From Ligula intestinalis (Eukaryota > Platyhelminthes > Cestoda > Diphyllobothriidea > Diphyllobothriidae): a stretch of 64,000 bases of DNA. The notes beneath the pieces were generated by a model, which was given only the letters and a program-made list of their open reading frames with translations, was not told the origin of the DNA and ran no database searches. The position numbers and the translations under genes are program-made. Of the stretch, positions 1 to 10,767 are shown one piece after another. Position 1 is the first letter of the stretch, and the number at the start of each line of letters is the position of its first letter. The stretch is from the NCBI GenBank assembly GCA_036362985.1, contig JAYGXS010000003.1:41891128-41955127 (forward strand), written 5' to 3'.

Positions 1-48
<48 letters not shown>
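1..48. repeat. (GT)n microsatellite
   Basis: An uninterrupted GT dinucleotide repeat of about 24 units begins at the window edge, so its true length is unknown. Confidence 0.97.
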
Positions 49-49
<1 letters not shown>

Positions 50-558
50 TACGTCGCCCCCTCTCTGACCTCAAGCGCAGACTTTGGCCGCGCCCTCTCC
101 TTCCCCCGTGAGCGTGAGGCTTCAGGCTCCGCGTAACTGAGATTAGTAACCGGCACGACGATAGAGATTCAGAAACCGGGTTCATGACTGTTGGCGTCAC
201 ATCCTGCCGGTGTGCGTAATTTACAATCGCAACCATGACTCACGCGTAGGCGGTTGTTTAAATGTCCGATGCCGTCATCCGATCATCTGACTGCTTTCAT
301 TGTTTGGAAGAAAGCCAGCCTGACCGTAAATCACTTGCCCTACTACCACTTGGACCCACATACTTACGTCCAGGTAGTCGCAGCAACTTGAAACACCACC
401 CCCCCCCCTCCACAGTAATGCGGCTGTCTGCCACACCTTAACGCAGAGAGTCATAATCTGGCTGGCCAAATCAAACTGAATCTCGGCTAGCTCTTAGTTC
501 AAATTGAATGACCTACCATATAAATCCATTTTACATCTAACCCTTAAAAACTATCATT
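49..558. other. No gene recognised
   Basis: The stretch between the microsatellite and the Helitron helicase remnant has no convincing reading frame. A C-run lies near 401-412. Short minus-strand frames here look like chance. Confidence 0.6.
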
Positions 559-1236
559 ATGAACAACAGTCGTATTGATAGAAATGTTATAAACACAAAC
601 AACATGACAAATTTCTTGAGCAGTGGCAAAGATCTTAGAGAAAAAGTGGTCATTAATCTTCAAACCAACTTTTCCGACGCAGAGTGGCTATGCGAACGAG
701 GAATTCTTGCTCCTACAAACAAATCTGTCAATGTCATTACCGAGAGAGTTAGCCATCTTCTTCAAGCTTAGGTAAAACTGTACGAATCATACGATACGAC
801 GGTTGATCCTTCAGATTGTTTTAAATATCCAGTGGAATTCCTGAATAGTACGGAAATATCTTGCGTTCCATCACACAAGTTGATTCTGAAGGTTGGTGCA
901 CCGATTATGCTAGAGAAAAATCTCGATACAACACGGCCATGCAATAACACTAGGCTAACTGTCAAGCAGCTGATGTCATACATGATAGATGCCACAATTA
1001 TGACCGGTTGTGCAAAAAGGGAAACTGTTTATATCCCCCGCATTCCTATCGTACCATCTGATACAAGTCCCAAGGTCAAACCTTCAAGGTGGCCGGAATT
1101 CTCATGGAAGAATCGTGTTTTTTCCCAAGGACAACTCTACTTTGTGATACCTCGAGTTGGTTCGAAAAGTAATTTGTACGTTTTGGCACCTAACGGGATT
1201 ACGAGAAATGTTGTTTATCCAGAAGCGTTAGTGTGA
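559..1236 (+). pseudogene. Helitron Pif1-like helicase, C-terminal remnant
   Basis: One plus-strand frame covers this stretch and is broken once, by TAG at 769-771. The translation resembles the C-terminal helicase domain of Rep/Hel proteins from animal Helitrons: NLQTNFSDAEWLCERGILAP, then after the stop a VDP-YPVEFLNS segment, SHKLILKVGAPIML, and near the end GQLYFVIPRVGSKSNLYVLA followed by NVVYPEAL. The usual stretch between the IPRIP motif and FSQGQLY, which in the family includes a TINKAQGQS-like motif, is missing, so there is an internal deletion as well as a stop. The N-terminal Rep and most of the helicase are absent. It cannot encode a working helicase. Family call is strong; exact boundaries are not known. 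Confidence 0.88.
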
Positions 1237-1320
1237 CGACTGTACATTCCATTACCTTAAGGTACCTTCTAATACCTATGTGTGACAATATCCCATGTAT
1301 TTCTGCATTCGCTCAAAATT

Positions 1321-1700
1321 CTGCTCCATTGGTACCTAATTCACAGTTGTCCCTGCAAACGTACTTTTCGTTATTATTTCAATGTGTGTAACTTTTCGTT
1401 CTGGTGGTTAAAAACTCCACTCACTATGGAACCTCACAGTTTTCCCATAATCACGTATTGTTCATTATTATTGCATTTTTTAAAATCAATTTACTTAGTC
1501 TCCCAGACTGCTGCTCTATTGTTGCCTAAGCTTACCCTTTTCCCCGCAAACATACTTCTGTACTCTTATTTTAATACCCGTTAAATTTTCTTTTAGTGGT
1601 TAAAAACGCCACCCTATATGGTACCACACTTACAGTTTTCCGCCTAAACTTATGGTTCTTTACCATTACTTACTTATCCTTCGTCCTACTTAACAACACT
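1321..1700 (+). repeat. Degenerate ~190-bp direct repeat pair
   Basis: Two diverged copies start at about 1321 and 1511. Shared landmarks are CTGCTC(C/T)ATTG, GCAAAC(G/A)TACTT and GGTTAAAAAC, the last near 1406 and 1597, giving a period of about 190 bp. They lie between the helicase remnant and the candidate Helitron 3' end, so they may belong to the element's non-coding tail. The AT-rich open frames across them show no known domain. Confidence 0.6.
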
Positions 1701-1996
1701 CTCCCTCGTAAAATGGATCATCACTACTTCATCAAACATGACTTAGTCATTGTAAATATCATAATTTTCATGAATAACCGATATTTACTTTTAGTTGATT
1801 GCGCAGCCTTCGAACTTGCACATTTAAACAATATTTTTTTAAGTTTTTTACGATTTTTCATCGCTACTTACTTCACAATTACTCCTTCTGAGCATACACA
1901 TACTATACATCAAGTCAAAGCGACCTCAGGAATGCCGAGCTATTCACACTATACTTCATATTTTTGAGAGTTTCTCAAGGGGCAAGGAAGACTTAA

Positions 1997-2021
1997 GGCG
2001 AAGCCGGGCTTTTGCGCTAGT
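1997..2021 (+). mobile_element. Candidate Helitron 3' terminus
   Basis: GGC-GAA-GCC (1997-2005) can form a short hairpin. It is followed after 11 nt by CTAG (2017-2020) and then T. Helitrons end in CTRR preceded by a hairpin about 10-12 nt upstream and insert next to T. Position (about 780 bp after the helicase) and orientation both fit. The stem is only 3 bp, so this is an inference. Confidence 0.55.
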
Positions 2022-3479
2022 TTAAAATAAACAAGGAAGGGTAAAAAAAGTATATAATGATTGAAGGAGGCTAACCAGTGTATTTATTTAAAAAAACTTC
2101 TAGACAGAGATTAGGAAAATGTAGCAACTCAATTACAAAAGTCCGCCTACCAATTTCACGGATGTTTATTTTTCTGTGCTGGAATCTATAAAAATGTAAG
2201 CTGCGATTGGTAAGAATTCGTCGGTACGTGTAGTTTATGGAAGCTAGCTAGATTTAAAGTACATGGACTACTTTCATTTATTGTTTCATAGTCATGGGAA
2301 GTAACATTCTGTCCGCTGTTACATTACTGTTACATTTACACAACGACATGCGCACACGTGTTTATTGTTGTTTTTTTGTCATTGAAATTCCTTTTATTTT
2401 TTTCTGTTTATTTCTGTAGTGTACCTCAATTTCGTTACTCAAAGAAAAAATATAACGGAAATGTACTTATTTCCTTGTGTTTTCTTGCCCACATTTCGCT
2501 ACTTCTCCGCGACGACGCCACGCTCTAAAAACTCCCATTACCGCTATTCCCGTTTTACATAATTCTAGAGTTATTTATGACGATGGGACTTGCAGAACCT
2601 ACTTTTGTGGATTCGCCTACTGCCCGCACTTCTGCATTGTCATCACTCATCTTCAAACTACGTAATACGTTTTGTAATTTGATTGATGGTCGTAGATTTT
2701 TCCCCTATATATCAAAAGATAGTTGGGTTTAAAAAAGCACATTTCCTGTTCCTCTTTCTAATGAGCCATTAAACGGCTACAATTTCTCTGCAGCTGCTCC
2801 AGAAAAAGATTATGCTTCGACTTTGTTTGAACTGTTTCGACATCTACTGTAATTCATCATTAGGTTTCACGTAAAACAAGATAAGCGGCGTTTTTAGTAA
2901 CCTCAGCGTCGCCTATGATGATGATGTTGGGAGCTACAGTTGACTTTGTAAACTGCATCGTCATTTTACTTCTCAGGGCAACACTTTCTTGTGCCGTATG
3001 TACTCACTGATCTCTCAGCGAATGCTTCTTTCCGGGAAGTTCACTAACAAATAACATCCCTGAAGTTTGCATCACTGCGACTCACATATTTGCTGAAATA
3101 GGTATTCACATCTTCCACCATAATTTACCTTGGGATTAAGATCCTTATCATTAAGGCTTAAAAATCTGTCGAGAAGCAGAGAACATTGCTTGCAGGGCAA
3201 TCTGGCATAAGGCGATATACCTGAACCCAAGCATTTTCTCAACTCACAGTATACTATAGATACTGTTGGATAGAGCCTTTGTACTAGTGGACGAAGACAA
3301 GGCCATCATACAAGGGAACTTGGCGTAAGCGCTTACCTAGAAGCGATATTCTGTAGTCACCCCGAATACTCCTCGGCCGACCTCTTAGATCCCTTTCGAC
3401 GAGGTGTGAGGCCTAGCATGGCTGTTTACCATTTTCCTTTATGTGTTTTTCCTCTGTTATTATCACGTCTCCCTCGCAG
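2021..3479 (+). other. No gene recognised; probably WDR3 intron or upstream sequence
   Basis: No exon or transposon domain could be read here. The stretch lies directly upstream of a WDR3 exon with a normal splice acceptor, so at least its right part should be intron. I found no preceding WDR3 exon. Confidence 0.5.
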
Positions 3480-3866
3480 GCCGATACGTTGATGGAAGCG
3501 GTAGACATCTACACGAAACAGACTTCCGATCCCTCTGCACCGCCCGACCCCCTGATGACAGCTTACCAGACCTCCGATCCGGACCGCTTCCTCTTCACCG
3601 TTTTTTCCTCGCTGCGTCTACCCGCCATGGGTGGCGGTCTTACGAGTCTGGAGCACTCACTCGGCATGTTGCACTCTGACCACGTCGTCCGTCTGCTGCC
3701 TTGCCTGGCAGAATGGTTTAATCGCGGCTGGGACATGGAGTTGGTGGGGCGTGCAATTCGCTACCTCTGCTCTCTTCATGCTGGTGTGGTGACAACCAGC
3801 ACAGAGCTTTGTGATGCTTTGACTACCATTCAAACCGCCCGGCGATCTCACCTCTCGGAGACCCGC
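3480..3866 (+). CDS. WDR3: WDR3/UTP12 internal exon
   Basis: This exon of 387 nt (129 codons, phase 0 at both ends) encodes part of the Utp12 C-terminal domain of WDR3 (yeast Dip2/Utp12), a WD-repeat protein of the U3 snoRNP small-subunit processome that acts in nucleolar 18S rRNA maturation. The translation starts ADTLMEAVDIYTKQ, continues with a PPDPLMTAY segment, and has the helical LLPCLAEWFNRGWDMELVGR block followed by YLCSLHAG. These match in order the LMEAIELY, NPIL-AY and VEL-R-FLL-IH landmarks of the family. A pyrimidine-rich acceptor ends in AG at 3478-3479 and a GTAGGT donor follows at 3867. Splicing to 6735 joins SETR to KLIGVN, the expected order. Codons are more GC-rich than the surrounding sequence. 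Upstream exons are outside what I can recognise. Confidence 0.93.
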
Positions 3867-4189
3867 GTAGGTGCCACCTACATTTTCCCAACCCTCTTTC
3901 TCGTTTGGGGGCAACTTGATACAAAACTGTTTTGGGCTTATTTGCCTTCATTCAACCAAGCATAACCCTGAGCACCAGCTGGATCGGACAAAATAAACAT
4001 ACGCGCTCACAGATGGCGCAACTCGTCCACCACTGGTCCAGATGGATCATAAGCACTTCATAAGACCGCGGTTCATCCACACCTGTCACCTATCATTGTA
4101 GACCGGGTATATATTTACTCAGGAATGTCCGAAAACCGATCCAATAGGCTTCAAAGCTAAACAAAGTTCACATGGTGGCTAGAGGTCCC

Positions 4190-6150
4190 GAAACGGGTGA
4201 CCACCTGCATTCCGAGGTTATATGAAGAAAAGGGAAGGCTCGTCGAAAAGGAGCGATTTACTCGTAAATTAGAGGACCGCGCTTCGAAGAATTCCCGTGC
4301 CTATTTAGTGTTAGCCATCGCGACCACTTTAGTGCCTTCGCAATTGAAGCGATGATCACAGTCAAGAGCGTGCGCAAACACAAGAGATAGGGGGTCTCGG
4401 CGGCGGATGGCTAGCTTGTGCTGATTAATACGAGTCGCAAGTTTTCGACGCATGTGATCAGTATAAACACTACGACAATTTGAGCTCGGGACACGGTTAC
4501 TGACGTTGTTTTGATGTTCCTTCGGTATAGGAACCTTTTCCGGGATAATGCTGCGCGTAGGGAGGACACCGGCTTGTGGGCGATGCAAATGCCAAACTGG
4601 TTTAGTTGTCTGGCGATAGTTTCAGAAGTTCGGTCCATGTAGGGTGAATAATATAATTTCGTCTGCAACACTTCCTCATTAGAACTCTGATCGTACGGTT
4701 GACTCTGACGTCGGAGGCAGTTCTTCACGAAACTCGTTGGACCGGAACAATTTTTATAAGTGTGCAAATTCCATTTTAAGTAGATACTCGCTGCTACAGT
4801 ACCGATAGGCGCGGCGAAAAACAGTTCCAACGCAGCTTCTTCTGTGGGCCGCAGAATGATTCCTCCGATAATTGAGGATAATTTCAGCACTGGAGTCTTT
4901 TCTGTGGACGCTGGTTGTGAGGTTACTATCATTCAGTTTTTGCACGCTGATGTTGAGAAACGGGAAAATGTCTACTGTTGCCTCTTCGCGAAGGAATTTT
5001 ATGTCAGTAAAGACATCGTTAAGATTCTGGTGTACCCGTTCAACGTCGCTGCATTTTATAACATGGAAGGTATCATCTACGTAAGGTAGCCATATTTTTG
5101 ATGTAAGGTGTGAAACGGTTTTTTCTAATCGCTGTAGGACTAGTTCGGCCAGTAAACCTGATGTCGGTGAACCCATGGGGTACCCCTCAATTGCTGGTAA
5201 TGCTTATCATCAAATTGACAATTATTCTTAAGGCAGAGTCTGAGCATGTCTAAAATGTGCTGCTTCGGAAAGTCAATTGGAGTTTCATCTAAGCGCCGAG
5301 GCACACTCACTTGCCAGGCTGTGTGGTATGGAGGAAAACAGAGCAACCGCATCGAATACATTCATCCGGACTTACATTGATGCCTTTAATTCTCTCAAGG
5401 AAAGCATAATAGTTGCTGATGATGTACTGTGATCCATTGACGAGATGCTTTAGGTTTTTGTATAACCATTTGGCGAAGTTATACGTAGGCGATCTAATGA
5501 GTGGCACTATAATCCTTAATGGTGCGTCTGCATTGTTAATATTTGGGAGACCATAAGCACGTACGATGCGAGAATCATTGTGGTTAAGAAATCTGGAGTC
5601 TTCGGGGTTAATGAGCTTCAGCTTACTGAGCTCGTTCACCTTTTACTTTACGGACGCCCCCTGCTTTTTCGTTGGATCCTCAGCGATTGGGCTGTAGGCC
5701 TCTCTGTCACTAAAGGCTGGGTTGGCCTTATTAACATAGCCTTGTCCATAATGAAGGTCGCACCTCCTTTGTCGGCAGTTACAACAACGATACTGTCGTC
5801 CGACCTTAGAGCGCGTAATCCTTTTTCTTCTTCTATCGGTAAGATTGACTGATGTATTCTTTTTTTGGAGGAGGCTGGTGGCACAGCTGAGTATGTCTGC
5901 ACGCTTGTCTTCCGGAACGGTTGAGGTAAGTAGCAGGGATTCTAGGCTGGCTAGTAAATTCATAAGTGCAGCATCGGTATGACTGACGGAGAAGAGCTGG
6001 AAGCTTTACTTGAAGATCAGCTCGCTTCTTCATACAAACATCCTTGGTAGTGGCATTTATGCGCTGTAGCAGGCTTTCGAATATGTCTTCGGGAAGAGAT
6101 GAGACGCATTTGCACTTGAAGTCCGTAATTATTGCCTCAAAACGCTGTCA
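4190..6150 (-). pseudogene. PLE-1: Penelope-like element, RT plus GIY-YIG endonuclease, frameshifted
   Basis: Minus-strand frames taken in order give a nearly complete PLE protein. An N-terminal domain (LTSTVPEDKRADILSCATSL) leads to the TADKGGATFIMD motif around 5730. Then follow YGLPNINNADAPLRIIVPLI and SPTYNFAKWLYKNLKHLVNG (5639-5400), DETPIDFPKQHILDMLRLCL, MGSPTSGLLAELVLQRLE (from 5176) and the catalytic YVDDTF. The C-terminal GIY-YIG region reads VYTDHMRRKLATRINQHK (about 4480-4430), with the usual PC-x2-C changed to PSSNC. Frameshifts near 5340, 5170, 4770 and 4560 and a stop near 4290 break it. Such elements copy themselves by target-primed reverse transcription. It sits in the WDR3 intron, antisense to the gene. 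Confidence 0.92.
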
Positions 6151-6425
6151 ATCTATCAAAAAGGAGTTTTATGCCTGCTGAAACCAGTCTGCTGTCTAAA
6201 TACATACGGTGCAGTCATACCGATGCTGCACCTATGCATTTACTACCCAGCCTAGAATTCCTGCTACTTACCTCAACCGTTCCGGAAGACAAGCGTGCAG
6301 ACATACTGACCTGTGCCACCAGCCTCCTCCGAAAAAGAATAAATCAGCCAACCTTATCGATAGAAGAAGAAAAAGGATTACGCGCCCTAAGGTCGGACGA
6401 CAGTATTGTTTTACCTGCCGACAAA
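5776..6425. repeat. Inverted repeat formed by PLE-1 and PLE-1b
   Basis: About 210 bp at 5776-5985 reappears inverted at 6213-6425, with a spacer of about 227 bp. By eye identity is roughly 90%. If transcribed through the WDR3 intron the arms could pair. Inverted terminal copies are a known PLE arrangement. Confidence 0.8.
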
Positions 6426-6428
6426 TGA
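6150..6428 (+). pseudogene. PLE-1b: N-terminal fragment of the same PLE family, opposite strand
   Basis: The frame ending at 6428 carries the same N-terminal PLE sequence as PLE-1 (LTSTVPEDKRADILTCATSL, EEEKGLRALRSDDSIVLPAD) but on the plus strand. It stops right after the PADK motif, so the RT and endonuclease are missing. The upstream PAETSLLSKYIRCSHTDAAP part is also typical of PLE N-termini. Confidence 0.85.
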
Positions 6429-6734
6429 ATTTGACACAAAGCCACCGTTCATTTTTCCACTTTAGGGGGACCATAAAGGTAATGCTTTCCAAAAACTTTA
6501 ACGAAAGTATTTTCGTCACCCCCTCCCCCGCCCCGCCTTCGGTGGGAGCGCTGACCGTACTTAATCTTGCTGTAGTGTGTGCAGAATATACCAACTAGCA
6601 GCCTAAAAAAAACTTCACTTGTCATTGCGCTAATCCCAGTAGCTTCCCCTTTATTATTCCTGGACTCCGGTCTTTTTGTTTCTCCCGCTTTTTTCACTTC
6701 GATATGACCAAGACTTCCTTTTTTCCTTTTCCAG

Positions 6735-6896
6735 AAATTGATTGGGGTCAACTTGGCCGCGTTAGATTTCTTGCGACAGAAAGTGGAGGAGGAGCAGCCA
6801 GTAACTATATTTGAGGACGCCGCTTCTCGACGTTCCACTCGTGTGCGAAAGTTCAAGGCGAGGATAGCCAAACAGGCCGCAGTCCTGACAAAATAG
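6735..6896 (+). CDS. WDR3: WDR3/UTP12 terminal exon
   Basis: A pyrimidine tract and CAG acceptor (AG at 6733-6734) precede an exon of 53 codons plus TAG (6894-6896). It reads KLIGVNLAALDFLRQKVEEE at the start and ends in a basic tail (RVRKFKARIAKQ). In WDR3 the last exon carries an IGFN-AGLDYLKRE motif followed by a lysine/arginine-rich tail, so both the motif and the tail match. Phase 0 agrees with the donor at 3866. No AATAAA signal is obvious just downstream. Together with 3480-3866 this gives the last 182 residues of the protein, and the frame is intact, so the gene is probably functional. Confidence 0.92.
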   Translation, partial: KLIGVNLAALDFLRQKVEEEQPVTIFEDAASRRSTRVRKFKARIAKQAAVLTK

Positions 6897-7539
6897 ACTC
6901 AACCGCGCTCTCGCGCCCTTGTACATTTTGTTAATTTCAATGATAATACAAACTCCCCTCCGTCTCCTTTCTACAGTGTTTGACCTCCACCAATGGCAAA
7001 CTTAGTCAGATGGGGTCTGGAACCTTTCGTGTACGGGTACTTCAGGGGGTGGGGTGAGTAGATTTACTGCTGACCGCGCGCAGGCTGCATTTTCAAACTT
7101 AGACTGCACATCAAATTTTCAACTCATCATTTCTAGTTCTCCATCGGTCAGTCCGAAGTGAGAAGTGCTAAATAAGTATAGGGTCGCACGGAGTGCTGGC
7201 TGATATAAGATTATGACTTATTTGGGACTACGAATTTAGTTTGATACGGAATACTGTACTAGAATATGTCCCATCTCGATCTTTCTAGTTTAATGTGGTT
7301 TCTGTCCCTTGAAGGGTGTTCGTTAGATTGTGGAACTTCGAACGTTATGCATATGTTGCGCACCCTTCGTACTATCCTCTAGTGTTCATTTCTCAGTCCC
7401 TGAAGGCTTCTTCGGCTGAATACGCACCAAAGGTTCACTGATGGACTGGGCCTGAGAATGCAGACGTGCGGATAATATTATAGACAGTCAGGATCAAGTA
7501 TCGTTAGAGGTACAAGAGGGTCTATTGTATGAATACGAG
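6897..7539. other. WDR3 3' flank, no gene recognised
   Basis: The presumed 3' untranslated region and downstream flank of WDR3. I see no coding domain. The next identifiable sequence is a minus-strand gypsy integrase remnant. Confidence 0.5.
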
Positions 7540-8650
7540 AGTATAATAAGGCGTAATTTTTTTTTCAAAATGAGCCGTCACCGAGGGGCCGTTGGACATT
7601 TTAGCGTCCTGTATGACGTATGTGGTTGGTAGGATTACGGGGAGGATGTAAAACGGGCCTTTCGATGGATGGCAAATCGTGCGGGTGTGTCGGTCGGCGA
7701 TATATGTCGGTAGTGCAGAACTAGCTCGCTCGTTCGATGTTGGTTACATGCAATTTTGCGTCAAAGTGTTCTTTTTGTCTGCGGTACGCTGAACCATAAT
7801 GTTCGCGTGCTAAATTGTGGATGATTCGCAGGAGTTCTTGCAGTTCGAGTGCATATGAACCAAGGGATTTTGTCTCAGCATCCATTATGGGCAGATTAGA
7901 GTCAATGGGGAGGTGGTAGTTTTGTCCATTAACCATGTTAAATGGCGAGTAGCCTGTGGGTGAATGCACTGTGGCCCAGTAAACCATCGAGATATAAGGT
8001 AACCTAGTGTCCCAACTGAAGTGCCGATTATCGGCAAACGCTTGTAAGAGATTACGCAGGGCCCGTTTGTGCGTTCCATTTGTCCTTTCCCCTCCGGATG
8101 GAACGGAAGTCATTTAGGTCTTTTAAATGTCTAGTTGGCTACGCACGTCCTGCACTAGCTTGCTTTCAGCATTAATCCCACAATCTGAATGCAGGGATAT
8201 GGGGGCCTCAAAACGGCACACCCAGTCGCTGAGAATGAGAGTGGTCACTGATGCTGCGTCTTATCGACGGGGAAGCACGGCTTCGGCCCATTTTGCAAAA
8301 TATTTAAACATTACTAATATATACTGATGGCTTCAAGTGGAGAAACGTAGTGGTCCAATTACATATGTCCATGCCGGCTCCTTGACGTGGAACACCAGTG
8401 GGCACGGACTGTAGAGGCGCGCGGAAGCATTGATGAGGTGGTTTGAATGACGCACAAGTAATTTCAAGGGTAAGGGCATCAAGACGTGTCACGAGCTCTT
8501 CAATATTAAAGAGTGCGCTGTCATGACTAGTCCCTAACACGGGGGATGCGAACGGCTGAATGCGGGCGTCTGCGCCCCTTACTTGTTCAGTTAAAAGGTC
8601 ACAAACTGGGGTTAGCTCAGGTCGCATTAGACGGCAGATTAAATGTAGCC
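7540..8650 (-). pseudogene. Gypsy-H: Ty3/gypsy integrase fragment
   Basis: Minus-strand frames give the late part of a Ty3/gypsy pol. A linker resembling APLQSVPTG leads to a KYFAKWAEAV motif, then SDWVCRFEAPISLHSDCG (second catalytic D), a damaged NGQVER region (third catalytic residue) and RLPYISMVYWATVHSPTGYS. The integrase tail PFYILPVILPTTYVIQDAK lies near 7600. Frameshifts and stops (for example around 8115 and 8270) separate the pieces. The sequence is closest in style to gypsy elements A and B of this window. No LTR was found next to it, so it is a truncated relic. Confidence 0.82.
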
Positions 8651-9189
8651 CTCTTATTCGTTAAAAATGGTGACGCGAGATGAATTTTGTCAAGAAAAGC
8701 GGTGGAGAAAATGGCGTGGGAATTGTTAGGAAGTAAATGAAATTTTAAGGCGCAATTTAAAAGTCCTGAGTTACCAATGTGGGATACGAAGTAGTCTATG
8801 CAGGAACCTAGGATAGGAGTATCCCAACTGCTAAGAATGAGTAAATAAGAACAAAGTCGTTTTCAGACAAAAAACACGTATTTATTCAACGTCTTATTTA
8901 AGGTTGTGTCTAGATAATTTAAAAACACATTTAACTAAGTAAAACAAACAGATGTTTGATGTCACTAAAAGTCATTGGAAAGCCAGACTGCTAGGAAGAG
9001 TATGTTCTGAACAGAGGGATTGAGCAATAGGTTGTAGGGGATAGACTGTCGGAGCACACGTCTTTCCGCTAAAAAAACGTGGCCCAAATTGATATCTGGG
9101 GCACGTCGATGAAACAAACTCCTAGTAGGATATCTCAAGTTAACCCAGGCACTACTAAAATGTACACTCTGTCCAGATTGAAACGCTAA
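8651..9189. other. No gene recognised
   Basis: AT-rich sequence between a gypsy relic and a PLE relic, without a readable domain or a clear LTR. Confidence 0.5.
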
Positions 9190-9880
9190 TTTTCATGCTA
9201 TATAATCAGCGCAGTTGCCAGTTAAGTAACATTGACTTCAAGAAGAGGCATCTGACTGTTCGCTTCTTCCGCCATAGTTAACTGAATGTTGGGAAATATT
9301 AAAGTCAACAATGCCTTACCAGCGTAGACGTGGTTCCTCTTGATTATGACGAACTTTTTCATCGATGTATATTTCCCAGAACTTCGGGAGTACAAAAGGA
9401 AGACTACCTGCTCGTGCCTCTGCAAACTTCTTCGCCATTTTGTTCAGACAGGGGCAAGTCTAGCAGTTTTACCCTTTTGCGTTCGGAAACCTGGCCACTA
9501 AATATGAAGGTCATAGGAGCTCTATAACATGCACTTATTTGACCTGTTAGTCGGTCTCTCCTCATTTTTTTCCGGAAAACGCTGTCGATGAGGTTAACAG
9601 CCACTGTTGATGAAATCGTAGTACATAAGAAGACCACGTCAATGGTTAAATCAGCTCGTCTGCCTTAACATGAAAAAAACTGCATATGCGTCAGAAACTC
9701 TTCGGTCATCTTAACTGCCCCATTCCAATCGTTGGAAAGGAAACGATGTCCCTGGTAAAACCAGTTTAACAGCTCGAAGTTGGGGTGCCGCGTAAGCAGA
9801 TTACGGGGCGTAGGAGCACTCCTGTCTTGTGCACTTTTGGCAGGTCTTAGAAGCGCGCAACCGAGGCATCGGTGACTGAT
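9190..9880 (-). pseudogene. PLE-2: Penelope-like RT fragment
   Basis: Read on the minus strand in three frames: LPKVHKTGVLLRPVICLRGT near 9840-9780, an NWFYQGHRFLSND segment, FIFSGQVSERK (where PLEs have FSGQ-YEQ-KGTPMGSP), then KFWEIYIDEK followed in another frame by KFVIIKRN, and FPNIQLTMAEEANSQMPLLE at about 9290-9240. These are PLE reverse-transcriptase blocks in the right order. The catalytic YVDD is changed to YIDE and the GTPMGSP block is lost. No GIY-YIG domain follows. A dead relic of a PLE subfamily different from PLE-1. Confidence 0.82.
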
Positions 9881-10767
9881 GTGGACGACACTTCGCTTCT
9901 CTTATGAGATTTGGCATTGCTTTAGCGTCAAGCACGGCTATAGTAAGAGGCAAGTGGCAGAATTGACTAAATCAAGAATACCAGGAGCAGCAACGACAAT
10001 TCTCTGATCATGGAAGCAAAAATGTTTCCGCACCGTCTTTACTGATTTAATTTGATGCATTAACCCGCCGTTGAGGTGCACAGCTCACCTAGTACTGTAA
10101 ATAATTCACAGTGTGCAACATTTCTGTGTTCTGATATTCTCTCGAAAAGCGTACAGGTATAACCTAATCTATTCCTTCTGGAGTACGTACGAGGCCGAGC
10201 TGAAAGTAGTCAGCAAGAGAGCGTCTCTAGCCATTTTTTATCTATATCACAGTTCAATAAATGTTAATACTTCGCATTAAGCATTATCTGCGTCCAACTG
10301 AGCTTCCTCGCACATGCGGGGGCAAATTTAATAGAGATATTACAGAAAATACCTGCTATCTGTTTATTAATAAGTGCCTCCCGAATAGTCAGGAAAGTAG
10401 TCTTCTTCGATTAAATAATTTGTACACAAATGTCACCAACATGCATACGTAATTTCACCATTCGCACCTAATAATTTTGAAATTTAAACTGTTTAATTTT
10501 TTAGACGATCGTTTTTGCGGGCAGTCAGCGTACAAGTAGAACACTCTTAGCAGCATGTTTCTTTATATGGGCAGGCTCTTCTGTTCTGTTTACTGCGATA
10601 TTCACATAACTTTCCACTTGTCGTTTTGCTCGTCAACCCAAACCAATTTGTTCTCCAACAAGATAACATGAAGGAATTTATGAGGTTCTGGGAAGCTTTT
10701 CCCCATATCGTGAAAAATGAAATAATCTAGCTCTTCTTATTGTTATGTGTATTCCTTCTTCGGTAGG
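9881..10767. other. No gene recognised
   Basis: Possible diverged upstream part of PLE-2 at the left, then AT-rich sequence without a readable domain, up to the first PLE-3 unit. Confidence 0.5.

Larger units (their letters stand above)
3867..6734 (+). other. WDR3 last intron (2868 bp), filled by PLE remnants
   Basis: The intron is bounded by GTAGGT and a pyrimidine-rich CAG. Most of it is a minus-strand PLE and a short plus-strand copy of the same family, both dead. The stretch 3967-4189 and the last ~300 bp show nothing else that I recognise. Confidence 0.85.

Noticed and set aside
1282..1967. Two AT-rich plus-strand open frames (100 and 123 codons)
   Set aside because: Low-complexity hydrophobic composition, no known domain, and they cross a degenerate direct repeat. 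Probably chance frames in Helitron-related non-coding DNA.
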